This document shows positions 1-7,254 of a stretch of DNA of 12,260 bases, one piece after another. Position numbers and translations under genes: made by a program. The notes under the pieces were generated by a model. That model did no database searches, was not told the origin of the DNA, and worked only from the letters and a program-made list of their open reading frames with translations. Position 1 is the stretch's first letter; each line of letters begins with the position of its first letter. This DNA comes from an uncultured Pseudomonadota bacterium (lineage in GTDB: Bacteria > Pseudomonadota > Gammaproteobacteria > Methylococcales > Methylomonadaceae), in the NCBI GenBank assembly GCA_903931355.1, contig CAIZCB010000028.1, positions 1 to 12,260 of the forward strand, written 5' to 3'.

Positions 1-245
1 CCACGCCAGCACTAGCAAATGGCAATGGTACTTATGTTGGCGATCAAATTGGTTTTACTGGTCGCTATAACTTTAACAGCAGCGTGAATTTTGATGCTGG
101 CTGGTATCACTTGATTAAAGGCGATTTTGCCAAATCCGCTAAAACAACTAACTCTACTGGTGGTACTAACGGCCTAGCAACTGGTGCATCGACACCAGGT
201 GCAGACACTGATTATTTCTTTGTTCAAAGCCAATTACGTTTCTAA
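1..245 (+). CDS. C-terminal end of an alginate-export-type outer-membrane porin (5' partial)
   Basis: An open frame enters from the left edge (codons in phase from base 3) and ends at TAA 243-245, giving about 80 residues. The translation alternates polar and hydrophobic residues like beta-strands. It contains YVGDQIGFTGRYNF and AGWYHLIKGDFAKSA, then a Thr/Gly/Ser-rich loop, and ends DTDYFFVQSQLRF. A last strand ending in phenylalanine is the usual signal for BAM-dependent insertion into the outer membrane. The 'GxYHLIKGDFAKSA ... DYFFVQ' wording resembles the C-terminus of the alginate_export porin family; this is recognised from memory, not searched. These large beta-barrels pass small anionic solutes. 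Only 29 bases separate its stop from modA, and no terminator is visible, so it may share a transcript with modABC. The substrate cannot be read from this fragment. Confidence 0.75.
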   Translation, partial: TPALANGNGTYVGDQIGFTGRYNFNSSVNFDAGWYHLIKGDFAKSAKTTNSTGGTNGLATGASTPGADTDYFFVQSQLRF

Positions 246-274
246 TCGCTTATTGAGAATTCTGGAGAATTCAC

Positions 275-1036
275 ATGTTTAAACATACCTTGCGTGTAGC
301 CGTTGTTTTCGGCTTCATGCTGACTAACTCTATCGCTTTTGCTGAAACAACACTGGTTGCCGTTGCCGCCAACTTCAGCAAACCAATGACAGAAATCGCC
401 GCCGAGTTTGCAAAAACCACCGGCCACAGTGCTAAATTGTCATTCGGTTCATCCGGTAAATTTGTTTCGCAAATCGAAAACGCTGCGCCGTTTGAGATTT
501 TCTTGTCGGCAGATGAAAGCGGCCCAGAAAAACTGGAACAAAGCGGCTTGGCTGTGGCTGGCAGTCGTTTTAATTATGCTTTGGGCAAATTAGTGTTGTG
601 GTCGGCAACCGATAATTATGTTGATGGCCAAGGCAAAGTTTTGAGCAATGGCAGTTTTAAACATATCGCCATTGCCGACCCAAAACTAGCGCCCTATGGC
701 GCGGCGGCGGTTGAGGTTATCAAAAATCTTAAGCTGTCCGACAAGCTTAAACCGTTGCTGGTGCAGGGTGAAAACATCGCTCAAACCCAACAATTTATCA
801 GCACTGGCAATGCAGAATTAGGCTTCATCGCCTTATCGCAAGTCTATGAAAACGGCAAAATCAGCAGTGGTTCTGGCTGGATTGTCCCCGACCAGCTACA
901 TGCGCCGATTCGACAATCAGCGGTATTGTTAAATTTGGGTGCAGAAAACCCAGCGGCGCAGGCTTTGTTGAGCTTTTTAAACTCAACAACCGCCAAAGCG
1001 ATTATTAGCCGTTATGGTTACGACTTACCCCAATAA
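275..1036 (+). CDS. modA: Molybdate ABC transporter, periplasmic substrate-binding protein ModA
   Basis: ModA captures molybdate (often also tungstate) in the periplasm and delivers it to the ModB2C2 importer. The 253-residue length fits the family. Residues 1-23 form a signal peptide with a hydrophobic core and an AFA|ET cleavage site. The mature part opens with the family strand LVAVAANFSKPM (Asn33), then SFGSSGKF (Ser59/Ser60), which supplies oxyanion-binding hydroxyls. Further on come EIFLSADE, ALGKLVLW, APYGAAAVEV, ELGFIALSQV and a GYDLPQ end. This wording is closer to Azotobacter-type ModA (structure 1ATG) than to E. coli ModA; that comparison is from memory. The ATG is supported by TGGAG at 263-267, 7 bases upstream. 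The gene sits between the porin and modB. Confidence 0.95.
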   Translation: MFKHTLRVAVVFGFMLTNSIAFAETTLVAVAANFSKPMTEIAAEFAKTTGHSAKLSFGSSGKFVSQIENAAPFEIFLSADESGPEKLEQSGLAVAGSRFNYALGKLVLWSATDNYVDGQGKVLSNGSFKHIAIADPKLAPYGAAAVEVIKNLKLSDKLKPLLVQGENIAQTQQFISTGNAELGFIALSQVYENGKISSGSGWIVPDQLHAPIRQSAVLLNLGAENPAAQALLSFLNSTTAKAIISRYGYDLPQ

Positions 1037-1044
1037 ATCCCATT

Positions 1045-1725
1045 ATGCTTAGCGCCAGCGATCTTGACACTTTATTACTGACCCTAAAACTGGCCAGCCT
1101 TGCCACCTTGATTATGTTGCTGATTGGCACGCCGTTGGCTTGGTGGCTGAGTCGTACTCAATCGGCTTGGAAAGGTGTAATTAATGCCATCGTCGCTTTG
1201 CCCTTGGTGTTACCGCCAACGGTTCTAGGTTTTTACCTGCTGTTAGCATTGGGGCCGCATGGCGCGATTGGGCAATTGACGCGCTGGCTTGGGATTGGCG
1301 GCTTGCCGTTTACTTTTGCCGGTTTGGTGTTGGCGTCGGTGTTGTATTCGTTACCGTTTGTGGTGCAGCCTTTGCAAACGGCATTTGCGGCGATTGATCA
1401 ACGCTGGTTGGATACCGCCGCCACTTTACGCGCCAGCCGTTTGGATAGTTTTTTTAGCGTGATTTTGCCATTGGCGAAACACGGTTTTTTAAGCGCCAGC
1501 GTTTTGGGCTTTGCTCATACCGTTGGAGAATTTGGCGTGGTGTTAATGGTCGGCGGCAACATTCCCGACCAAACTCGCGTGGTGTCGGTGCAAATTTATA
1601 ATCATGTCGAAGCCTTGGAATATGGCCAAGCGCATGGCTTGGCGGCGGTGTTATTAGTGTTTTCGTTTAGCGTATTGCTGGTGCTGTATAGCGTTAATCA
1701 CAAACGCTGGGACGGTTTACGATGA
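1045..1725 (+). CDS. modB: Molybdate ABC transporter, inner-membrane permease ModB
   Basis: ModB forms the membrane channel of the molybdate importer and docks on ModC. The 226-residue protein has about five hydrophobic helices (roughly residues 10-35, 45-70, 90-112, 148-170 and 198-217). The EAA coupling loop lies around residues 122-147 (LDTAATLRAS ... FFSVILPLAKHG) and is followed by the ModB hallmark GFAHTVGEFGVVLMVGGN. The C-terminal IYNHVEALEYGQAH segment is also typical. The ATG lies 8 bases after the modA stop and has no clear Shine-Dalgarno sequence, so translation probably depends on coupling with modA. Its TGA overlaps the modC start. Confidence 0.95.
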   Translation: MLSASDLDTLLLTLKLASLATLIMLLIGTPLAWWLSRTQSAWKGVINAIVALPLVLPPTVLGFYLLLALGPHGAIGQLTRWLGIGGLPFTFAGLVLASVLYSLPFVVQPLQTAFAAIDQRWLDTAATLRASRLDSFFSVILPLAKHGFLSASVLGFAHTVGEFGVVLMVGGNIPDQTRVVSVQIYNHVEALEYGQAHGLAAVLLVFSFSVLLVLYSVNHKRWDGLR

Positions 1726-2795
1726 TGCGCTGCCAGTTCCAAGTCGATTACGGCTCGTTTCAATTAGCCTTGGATTTAAGCTTGCCGAATCGCGGTGTCA
1801 CCGTGTTGTTTGGCGATTCTGGCTCAGGCAAAACCAGTCTGCTGCGCTGCATCGCTGGCTTGCAAACCGCTCAATCAGCGCATTTAGAAATTAACGGCAA
1901 GCTTTGGCAAGACAGCGACCAAGGCGTTTTTCTGCCACCGCATCATCGACCTTTGGGTTATGTGTTTCAACAAGCTAATCTATTTCCGCATTTAACCGTT
2001 GCTGAAAACATCCAATTTGGGATTAAACGACTCGACAAATCGACGGCGAAAGCCAATCTCGACGAGTTGATAGCGCTATTGGGGATTAAGGATTTGCTAA
2101 ATCGCTTACCGGATAAATTATCCGGCGGCGAACAACAACGGGTGGCGATTGCTCGGGCTTTGGCTTTAAATCCTGAAATTTTGCTGATGGATGAACCGCT
2201 GGCAGCCTTGGACTTTAAGCGTAAACAGGAAATTTTGCCTTACTTACAAAATTTGCAGCAGCGTTTAGAGATTCCGGTGTTGTACGTCACCCATTCGCTA
2301 CAAGAAATGCTGCAACTGGCTAATCATATTGTACTGATGAATCAAGGCAAGGTCGAAGCGTTTGGCAGTTTGGCGCAGGTGCTCAGTCGCATTGATTTAC
2401 CACTGGCTAAACAGCGCGAGGCTTGCAGTGTTTGGCATACGGTTTTATCGGCTCATGATGCCGAATATCAACTCAGCGAGGTGTCATTTAACGGCGGCCA
2501 TTTGCATCTGCCCAGTCTTAACGCTGAACTTGGCAGCGCTGTACGCGTACAAATTTATGCGCGTGATGTCAGTATTTGTTTAGAAAAACCGCAAGCCAGC
2601 AGTATTTTGAATGTTTTACCGGCGATTATTGAGCAGATTAGTGATGCTGATGGTGGGCAAACCGTGGTGCAATTACGCGTCGGTGATCAAGCTTTATTGG
2701 CGCATATCACTAGCAAATCAAAACAGCTGTTGGGGTTGATTGAAGGAATGGCGGTTTATGTGCAGATTAAGGGGAGTTCGGTGTTGAATGGCTAA
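1722..2795 (+). CDS. modC: Molybdate ABC transporter, ATP-binding protein ModC
   Basis: ModC is the cytoplasmic ATPase that powers molybdate import. All nucleotide-binding motifs are intact: Walker A GDSGSGKT (31-38), Q-loop YVFQQ (Gln83), signature LSGGEQQR (133-140), Walker B ILLMDEP (153-159), D-loop AALD and switch His191 in VTHS. After about residue 290 a single TOBE/Mop-type domain follows (VLPAIIEQISDADGG, then VGDQALLAHIT). In this family that domain binds oxyanion and can inhibit transport in trans. The 357-residue length is normal. The start overlaps the modB stop by four bases (ATGA); a second ATG directly follows and could serve instead. The 3' end overlaps the tail of a convergent small gene by 29 bases. 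Confidence 0.95.
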   Translation: MMRCQFQVDYGSFQLALDLSLPNRGVTVLFGDSGSGKTSLLRCIAGLQTAQSAHLEINGKLWQDSDQGVFLPPHHRPLGYVFQQANLFPHLTVAENIQFGIKRLDKSTAKANLDELIALLGIKDLLNRLPDKLSGGEQQRVAIARALALNPEILLMDEPLAALDFKRKQEILPYLQNLQQRLEIPVLYVTHSLQEMLQLANHIVLMNQGKVEAFGSLAQVLSRIDLPLAKQREACSVWHTVLSAHDAEYQLSEVSFNGGHLHLPSLNAELGSAVRVQIYARDVSICLEKPQASSILNVLPAIIEQISDADGGQTVVQLRVGDQALLAHITSKSKQLLGLIEGMAVYVQIKGSSVLNG

Positions 2796-2970
2796 AAAGA
2801 TAGCAATCGAAATTTGATTTTTTATCGTTACCAATTGCAGTTAACAGCTGATTAGCATCCTCTTCAGCTAAAGTACCTGCAAATTGCAGGAGGGTATTTT
2901 TACTAGTGTTTAAATCGGCAATCGTTTTTAAAACAGTTTCATCTAATCTGACATTATTCACTTGCTTCAT
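2767..2970 (-). CDS. Small protein of unknown function downstream of holC
   Basis: This open frame encodes 67 residues. The best evidence that it is real is a strong ribosome site: GAGGTGA at 2980-2974 on the minus strand, just ahead of the ATG. It begins 35 bases after the holC stop on the same strand, so it could be the third gene of a pepA-holC transcript. Residues 8-46 (from RLDETVLKTI through LAEEDANQLLTAIG) are predicted to be helical, acidic and amphipathic. The last 20 residues are polar with an isolated Cys and look unstructured. The C-terminal nine codons lie antisense to the end of modC. I do not recognise a family. It could be a spurious frame, but the ribosome site and helix-like composition argue for a gene. 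Confidence 0.5.
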   Translation of the reverse strand: MKQVNNVRLDETVLKTIADLNTSKNTLLQFAGTLAEEDANQLLTAIGNDKKSNFDCYLFSHSTPNSP

Positions 2971-2973
2971 ATC

Positions 2974-2980
2974 TCACCTC
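2974..2980 (-). promoter_or_regulatory. Ribosome binding site of the small gene after holC
   Basis: The minus strand reads GAGGTGA with the GAGG core 6 bases from the ATG at 2970-2968. It is a better match to the anti-Shine-Dalgarno sequence than most genes in this window have, and it supports both the gene and its start. Confidence 0.6.
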
Positions 2981-3005
2981 AAAGGTCAGCCCAACCATTC
3001 CAAAA

Positions 3006-3437
3006 TCACATCTTATGCGTCGTAATATTCAGCCCCGCCTGCTGATAATACCGATAACGCTCACGCCCTGCTTGCTTGCTGGCTTCGCTGCCATCGAGAA
3101 TTTCCAGAATTCGTTCCGTGGGTGATTTTACCGGTGGGTATAAGGTTGAAAGATTAACCACCACCGCTTGCCAGCCGTCAGGAATCGGCTCGCTGCCGAT
3201 TAAGATAGTGTTTTTATAATCAGGCAACGCGCCAGTGTAAATTTGGTGCGGAATAAAGCTACCGGCGCGGAAAGTCCATAACAGTTGATCAACTTGCTTG
3301 GCTTGCTCAGGCGAGTCAGTCAGCACATAGCAAAAACAGCCGCTACGGTAAGCTTTTTCAATCAGCTTGCAAGCAAAGTCTTGGCGCTCGTGTTGTGACT
3401 GCGAGGCCAAGACATAAAAGCTAACTTCAGCCAGCAC
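3006..3437 (-). CDS. holC: DNA polymerase III chi subunit HolC
   Basis: HolC (chi) works in the clamp-loader complex of the replicative polymerase and links it, via psi, to single-strand-binding protein. The 143-residue protein matches chi in length and order: an N-terminal strand VSFYVLAS, helix [17 protein letters not shown], then [19 protein letters not shown], the family's FIPHQI motif, a weaker middle, and the C-terminal [17 protein letters not shown]. The start is GTG at 3437-3435, inside the last codons of pepA, giving an 11-base overlap. No good Shine-Dalgarno sequence precedes it, so translation is probably coupled to pepA. The pepA-holC pair is conserved in gammaproteobacteria. In E. 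coli valS follows; here a small unknown gene does. Confidence 0.9.
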   Translation of the reverse strand: MLAEVSFYVLASQSQHERQDFACKLIEKAYRSGCFCYVLTDSPEQAKQVDQLLWTFRAGSFIPHQIYTGALPDYKNTILIGSEPIPDGWQAVVVNLSTLYPPVKSPTERILEILDGSEASKQAGRERYRYYQQAGLNITTHKM

Positions 3438-4908
3438 GGTTAATCAAATATTGGCTTAACAATGGCACTGGGCGACCGGTTGCACCTTTAGCCGCGCCGG
3501 TACGCCATGCGGTGCCGGCGATATCGATGTGTGCCCAACGGTAGTCTTTGGCGAAATTAGCCAAGAAACAAGCCGCGGTGATGCTGCCACCGTCTGGGCC
3601 GCCGATGTTGGCTAAGTCAGCAAAATTGGATTTCAGCTGCTCTTGGTATTCTTCCCAAATCGGCATCCGCCAAACAGCGTCACAAGCGGTTTCAGAAGCA
3701 GTTAACAAATCGTTGCACAACGCGTCATCGTTACCGAATAAACCGCTTGGCACGCGACCTAATGCGACAATACAAGCACCGGTTAAGGTCGCCATATCGA
3801 TCACTACTTCTGGATCGAATTTTTGTGCGTAGGTTAAGGTATCGCACAAAATCAAACGGCCTTCGGCATCGGTATTTAACACTTCGATGGTTTTACCGGC
3901 CATGCTGGTAAGAATGTCGCCCGGTTTGTTGGCGTCGCCATCAGGCAAGTTTTCTGAGGACGGAATTAAGCCAACGATGTTTAATTTCAAATTCAACAAA
4001 GTAGCCGCTCGCAAAATCCCCAACACGCTGGCACCGCCGCACATGTCGTATTTCATTTCGTCCATACCAGCACCGGGTTTTAATGAAATACCGCCGGCAT
4101 CAAAGGTTAAGCCTTTGCCGATTAAGACAATCGGTTTAGCGTTAGCGTCGCCGCCTTGATAGTTGAGGCAAATTAATTTCGCTGGTTGGCGACTGCCACG
4201 AGAAACCGCTAGGAATGACCCCATACCCAAGGCTTCCATGTCGCTTTCTTCTAAGATTTCGCAGTTTAAGTCAGCATGTTGACCCGCTAATGCCAAAGCT
4301 TGCTCGGCCAAATAGCTTGGCGTGCAGATGTTGCCCGGCAAATCGGACAATTGTTTGGTTAATTCAACGCCTTGAGCAATCGCGACACCTTGTTGCAAAC
4401 CGCTGTTAGCTAAAGCAATTTGGCTGTCATTGGCGATCAGGCGAATGGTTTGTAACGGTAATTTGTCATCGCATTTTTTGGTGGCGCTGTATTGATAAAT
4501 GCCATCGTTAAAGACTTCGACAATTTGACGGGCTTGCCAAGCGATGTCGGCTTTTTCCACAACCACATCCAACAATGCGCTGCTGGCGGATTTTACTTTG
4601 CTATCTTTGACGGTTTTAATCGCAGCGGCTAAGGCTTTGCGATATTGCTTGCGGGTGACTTTGCCGTTTTCACCAAAACCCACCAAAATGATGCGTTCGA
4701 TATTGGTGTGAGGAATGTTGTTGATTAATAAGGTTTCGGCGTTTTTGCCTTTAATGTCGCCACGGCTAATCAGTTTGCTAATTAAGCCGCCGCAGAGTGC
4801 GTCAAGCGTGGTGGCTGCTGGGCTGAGTTGCTGATTTTCATATACGCCAACCAGTACACAATCGCTTTGCAGTTTGTCTAAGGATAAGCTTTCTATAGAA
4901 TAGTCCAT
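3427..4908 (-). CDS. pepA: Leucyl (cytosol) aminopeptidase PepA, family M17
   Basis: PepA removes N-terminal amino acids, preferring leucine, with two divalent metals in the active site; E. coli PepA also binds DNA. The 493-residue length is normal. The metal and catalytic residues are all present: Lys265 and Asp270 in [11 protein letters not shown], Lys277 in SLKPG, Asp288 in MKYDMCGG, and Asp347, Glu349 and Arg351 in the M17 signature NTDAEGRL. Residues 1-170 form the variable N-terminal domain and the rest the catalytic domain, ending in [14 protein letters not shown]. The ATG is at 4908-4906, with only weak Shine-Dalgarno likeness upstream (AGG about 13 bases away). It diverges from lptF, as in E. 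coli, and is probably the first gene of pepA-holC-(small gene). Confidence 0.96.
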   Translation of the reverse strand: MDYSIESLSLDKLQSDCVLVGVYENQQLSPAATTLDALCGGLISKLISRGDIKGKNAETLLINNIPHTNIERIILVGFGENGKVTRKQYRKALAAAIKTVKDSKVKSASSALLDVVVEKADIAWQARQIVEVFNDGIYQYSATKKCDDKLPLQTIRLIANDSQIALANSGLQQGVAIAQGVELTKQLSDLPGNICTPSYLAEQALALAGQHADLNCEILEESDMEALGMGSFLAVSRGSRQPAKLICLNYQGGDANAKPIVLIGKGLTFDAGGISLKPGAGMDEMKYDMCGGASVLGILRAATLLNLKLNIVGLIPSSENLPDGDANKPGDILTSMAGKTIEVLNTDAEGRLILCDTLTYAQKFDPEVVIDMATLTGACIVALGRVPSGLFGNDDALCNDLLTASETACDAVWRMPIWEEYQEQLKSNFADLANIGGPDGGSITAACFLANFAKDYRWAHIDIAGTAWRTGAAKGATGRPVPLLSQYLINRAG

Positions 4909-4946
4909 GATGGCAGTGGCCTTTTAATAACGTGAAGTAGGATTTT

Positions 4947-4962
4947 CTGCCGAATTAGGCAG
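4947..4962. promoter_or_regulatory. Inverted repeat in the pepA/lptF divergent region
   Basis: CTGCC and GGCAG are separated by six bases (GAATTA) between the divergent pepA and lptF genes. It lies just downstream of the possible pepA -10 element, so it could be an operator or a short 5'-leader hairpin. A five-base arm can occur by chance. Confidence 0.25.
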
Positions 4963-4974
4963 TAATAGCCTTGA

Positions 4975-4980
4975 ATTATA
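4975..4980 (-). promoter_or_regulatory. Possible -10 box for pepA
   Basis: The minus strand reads TATAAT, a perfect sigma-70 -10 hexamer, 66 bases upstream of the pepA ATG. No convincing -35 hexamer is found 16-18 bases further up, so this is a weak call based on one element. Confidence 0.25.
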
Positions 4981-4991
4981 CCTTAAGAATC

Positions 4992-4996
4992 AGGAG
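4992..4996 (+). promoter_or_regulatory. Shine-Dalgarno-like AGGAG that bears on the lptF start
   Basis: AGGAG sits seven bases before a TTG at 5004 that is in frame with lptF. If used, it adds 22 residues before the family-consistent start at 5070. The ATG at 5070 itself has no comparable ribosome site. Confidence 0.4.
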
Positions 4997-5069
4997 TCAG
5001 TGGTTGAGCAACAAACAGGCAATTCCTAGCGGTGGACGGCCATTTAGGCTGTGGACGGTGCTAGATAAA

Positions 5070-6134
5070 ATGATCATTTCCGACCTACTAAAAACCGTCA
5101 GTTCGGTATTGTTGGTTTTGGTGATTATCATCGTTAGTCAAAAATTCATTCGAGTTCTGGCGCAAGCGATAGAAGGTAATATCGCTAATGAAACGGTTTT
5201 AAGTCTTCTGGGTTTTAAAATCATCATCGTGGCATCAACTTTTTTACCAGCCGCTTTGTTTATGTCGGTTTTGATGGTGTTGGGGCGAATGTACCGTGAT
5301 CAAGAAATGGCGGCGATTGCTTCAGCTGGTGGCGGGATGTTGACTTTGTACCGCTCGGTGTTCTGGGTGTTAATTCCACTGAGTTTTTGTGCCGCGGGTT
5401 TGTCGATGTATGCGACACCGTGGGCTGAAGCGCAAAGCCAAAAAATGATGCACAACGATGCTGAAAGCGCCGATATTCGTAGCATCGCACCGGGGCGTTT
5501 TAGCGAATACCGCAGTGGCGAGTTAATTTTCTATGCCGAAGTATTAGATGCCAGCGGCAAAATGCGCAATGTGTTTGTGCAAAACAAACAAGGCCAACGC
5601 TTAGGGATTGCCAATGCCGAATATGGCCATATCGACAATTTGCCGGGCGGTGCTTATTTGATTTTGGAACACGGCGAGCGGATTCAAGGCGTACCTGGCA
5701 ATAAAGACTTCTCTATCGAAAAGTTTGATGAATATGCGGTGTTAATCGAACGTAAAACTACCGATTTAGTGCCCAATAAACACAGCATTGAAAGCCAGCA
5801 ATTGATTCAATCAGCCGATCTTTTAGATATAACCGAATTACAAGACCGCTTAAACAGTCCATTAGGCGTGATTTTATTGGGTTTTTTAGCGGTTCCTTTA
5901 TCCAGAATTTCCCCTCGTGGCGGCGTTTACGGCAATTTATTAGTGGCATTTGGAATTTACTTTGCTTATTCCAATCTGCAACGGGTAAACCACAGCTGGA
6001 TGCTCAGCGGCAAAATATCACCGCTATTGGGCTATGTTTGGATTGATTTGTTACTACTGTTTTTGGGTTTAGGCCTACTGATGCGGTTTTACGGTTTTAA
6101 ATGGCTGTTAGCCAATTTACGCAAAGGACACTGA
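5070..6134 (+). CDS. lptF: LPS export ABC transporter permease LptF
   Basis: LptF pairs with LptG in the inner membrane and, driven by LptB2, extracts lipopolysaccharide and passes it to LptC for transport to the outer membrane. From ATG 5070 the protein is 354 residues. It starts MIISDLLKTVSSVLL, matching the usual family opening (Met-Ile-Ile, then a short helix into TM1). Three N-terminal membrane helices (about 9-30, 45-70, 95-115) are followed by a periplasmic beta-jellyroll (about 120-255, including APGRFSEYRSGELIFYAE). Three C-terminal helices follow (LGVILLGFLAVPLSRISP; NLLVAFGIYFAYSNLQRV; VWIDLLLLFLGLGLL). An in-frame TTG at 5004 with AGGAG upstream is an alternative start that would add a polar 22-residue leader. 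lptG follows after one base. Confidence 0.93.
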   Translation: MIISDLLKTVSSVLLVLVIIIVSQKFIRVLAQAIEGNIANETVLSLLGFKIIIVASTFLPAALFMSVLMVLGRMYRDQEMAAIASAGGGMLTLYRSVFWVLIPLSFCAAGLSMYATPWAEAQSQKMMHNDAESADIRSIAPGRFSEYRSGELIFYAEVLDASGKMRNVFVQNKQGQRLGIANAEYGHIDNLPGGAYLILEHGERIQGVPGNKDFSIEKFDEYAVLIERKTTDLVPNKHSIESQQLIQSADLLDITELQDRLNSPLGVILLGFLAVPLSRISPRGGVYGNLLVAFGIYFAYSNLQRVNHSWMLSGKISPLLGYVWIDLLLLFLGLGLLMRFYGFKWLLANLRKGH

Positions 6135-6135
6135 A

Positions 6136-7206
6136 ATGGGCGTTTTAACCCGCTATATCGTTAAGGAAGTCGTTAAAGGTTCGAGCATTGCCTTATTGCT
6201 GCTATTGACCTTGTACAACCTGTTCACCTTTAGTGACCAACTCCAAGAATTAGGCAAAGGTAGTTATGGTTTGCCGCAAATTCTGCAATATCTGGCACTC
6301 ACATCACCTCGGGTATTTTATGAACTAATGCCGTCTGCGGCTTTGCTGGGTAGTTTGTTTGTGGTTGGCGCAATGGCGAATAATCGTGAAATTGTGGCGA
6401 TGCGGGCGATTGGGCTATCCACTTTTTGGATTATTCGCACCATTATGTTGGCTGGCTTGGTTTTAGTAATGGCTGCGGTTTTAGTGGGTGAATTTATTGC
6501 GCCTAGCTGTGAACGTGAGGCGCAGCTATTAAAAACTACCGCTCAAAACAATAATGAAATCATGCTGCGCTCTCAATACGGTATGTGGCTACGCGAAGGT
6601 AATCGTTTTATTAATGTCAGAAAGCTGTTGGATGACGGTTCGTTGAATGATGTGCGAATCTACGAAATTAACGACCAACATCAATTAACCGATATGACTC
6701 ATGCTGACCATGCGAAGTTTTTGGGCAAGGATCAATGGCGCTTGGAAAATGTCCAGCATTCTCAAATTGGCAATCGTCAGGTTTTTGCTAATAACGATGC
6801 AGAACAAGCTTGGCAATCGACTATCGATTCCGATTTGTTGAAAGTCACCGTGGTTAATTCCGATAATCTCTCCATGTACGACTTATTTATGTACATCGAC
6901 TTTTTGAAAGATAACAATCAAAAATCACAAAGCTATGAATTAGCCTTCTGGAGTCGCTTGGTTAATCCTTTTGTGACTTTCGTGATGTTGATGGTTTCAG
7001 CGCCGTTCGTGATTGGCATTGGTCGCGGCACCAGTACCGGAGCGCGAATCATGATTGGAGTGTTGATTGGGATGACCTTTAACATTTTCGACAAAATTGC
7101 CGGCCATGTTGGCTTGGTGTATGACTTTAACCCGATTGTGATGGCGGTTTTACCTAGCAGCTTGGTGTTCTTAGCCGCTATCTATGCCGTCAGGCGGCAA
7201 ACTTAG
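6136..7206 (+). CDS. lptG: LPS export ABC transporter permease LptG
   Basis: LptG is the second permease of the LptB2FG lipopolysaccharide extractor. The 356-residue protein opens MGVLTRYIVKEVVKG, the usual LptG start. It has three N-terminal membrane helices (about 15-35, 60-82 and 100-122) with the conserved cytoplasmic stretch NNREIVAMRAIGLS between the second and third. A periplasmic jellyroll spans about residues 130-255 and three C-terminal helices complete it (SRLVNPFVTFVMLMVSAPFV; ARIMIGVLIGMTFNIFDKI; VMAVLPSSLVFLAAIYAVRR). AAAGGA at 6123-6128, inside the end of lptF, gives a good ribosome site seven bases from the ATG. The two genes are one base apart and surely co-transcribed. A perfect hairpin begins ten bases after the stop. 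Confidence 0.96.
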   Translation: MGVLTRYIVKEVVKGSSIALLLLLTLYNLFTFSDQLQELGKGSYGLPQILQYLALTSPRVFYELMPSAALLGSLFVVGAMANNREIVAMRAIGLSTFWIIRTIMLAGLVLVMAAVLVGEFIAPSCEREAQLLKTTAQNNNEIMLRSQYGMWLREGNRFINVRKLLDDGSLNDVRIYEINDQHQLTDMTHADHAKFLGKDQWRLENVQHSQIGNRQVFANNDAEQAWQSTIDSDLLKVTVVNSDNLSMYDLFMYIDFLKDNNQKSQSYELAFWSRLVNPFVTFVMLMVSAPFVIGIGRGTSTGARIMIGVLIGMTFNIFDKIAGHVGLVYDFNPIVMAVLPSSLVFLAAIYAVRRQT

Positions 7207-7215
7207 CAAGCAATG

Positions 7216-7244
7216 ACGCTGATGTATCTTGCATACATCAGCGT
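7216..7244. terminator. Perfect hairpin between convergent lptG and the lipocalin-like gene
   Basis: ACGCTGATGTAT (7216-7227) pairs exactly with ATACATCAGCGT (7233-7244) across a five-base loop, a 12-bp stem with no mismatch. It lies between the lptG stop (7206) and the stop of the converging gene (7255), where a bidirectional terminator is expected. Neither side has a clear T-run, so it may instead act as a 3'-end RNA stabiliser or a Rho-assisted stop. Confidence 0.6.
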
Positions 7245-7254
7245 ATCAATCGAC

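Noticed and set aside
255..272. GAGAATTC repeated twice before modA
   Set aside because: The second copy overlaps the ribosome site; a short local duplication is the simplest explanation and no function can be argued.
2796..2823. Possible modC terminator (AATC...GATT followed by T6)
   Set aside because: The stem is only about four bases with a bulge and is too weak to call.
2876..2890. Exact palindrome CCTGCAA-A-TTGCAGG
   Set aside because: It lies inside the small gene and has only a one-base centre, too tight for an RNA hairpin; no second copy was noticed in the window.
3548..4409. Three plus-strand open frames opposite pepA
   Set aside because: They run antisense to strongly conserved PepA codons and their products show no domain-like pattern.
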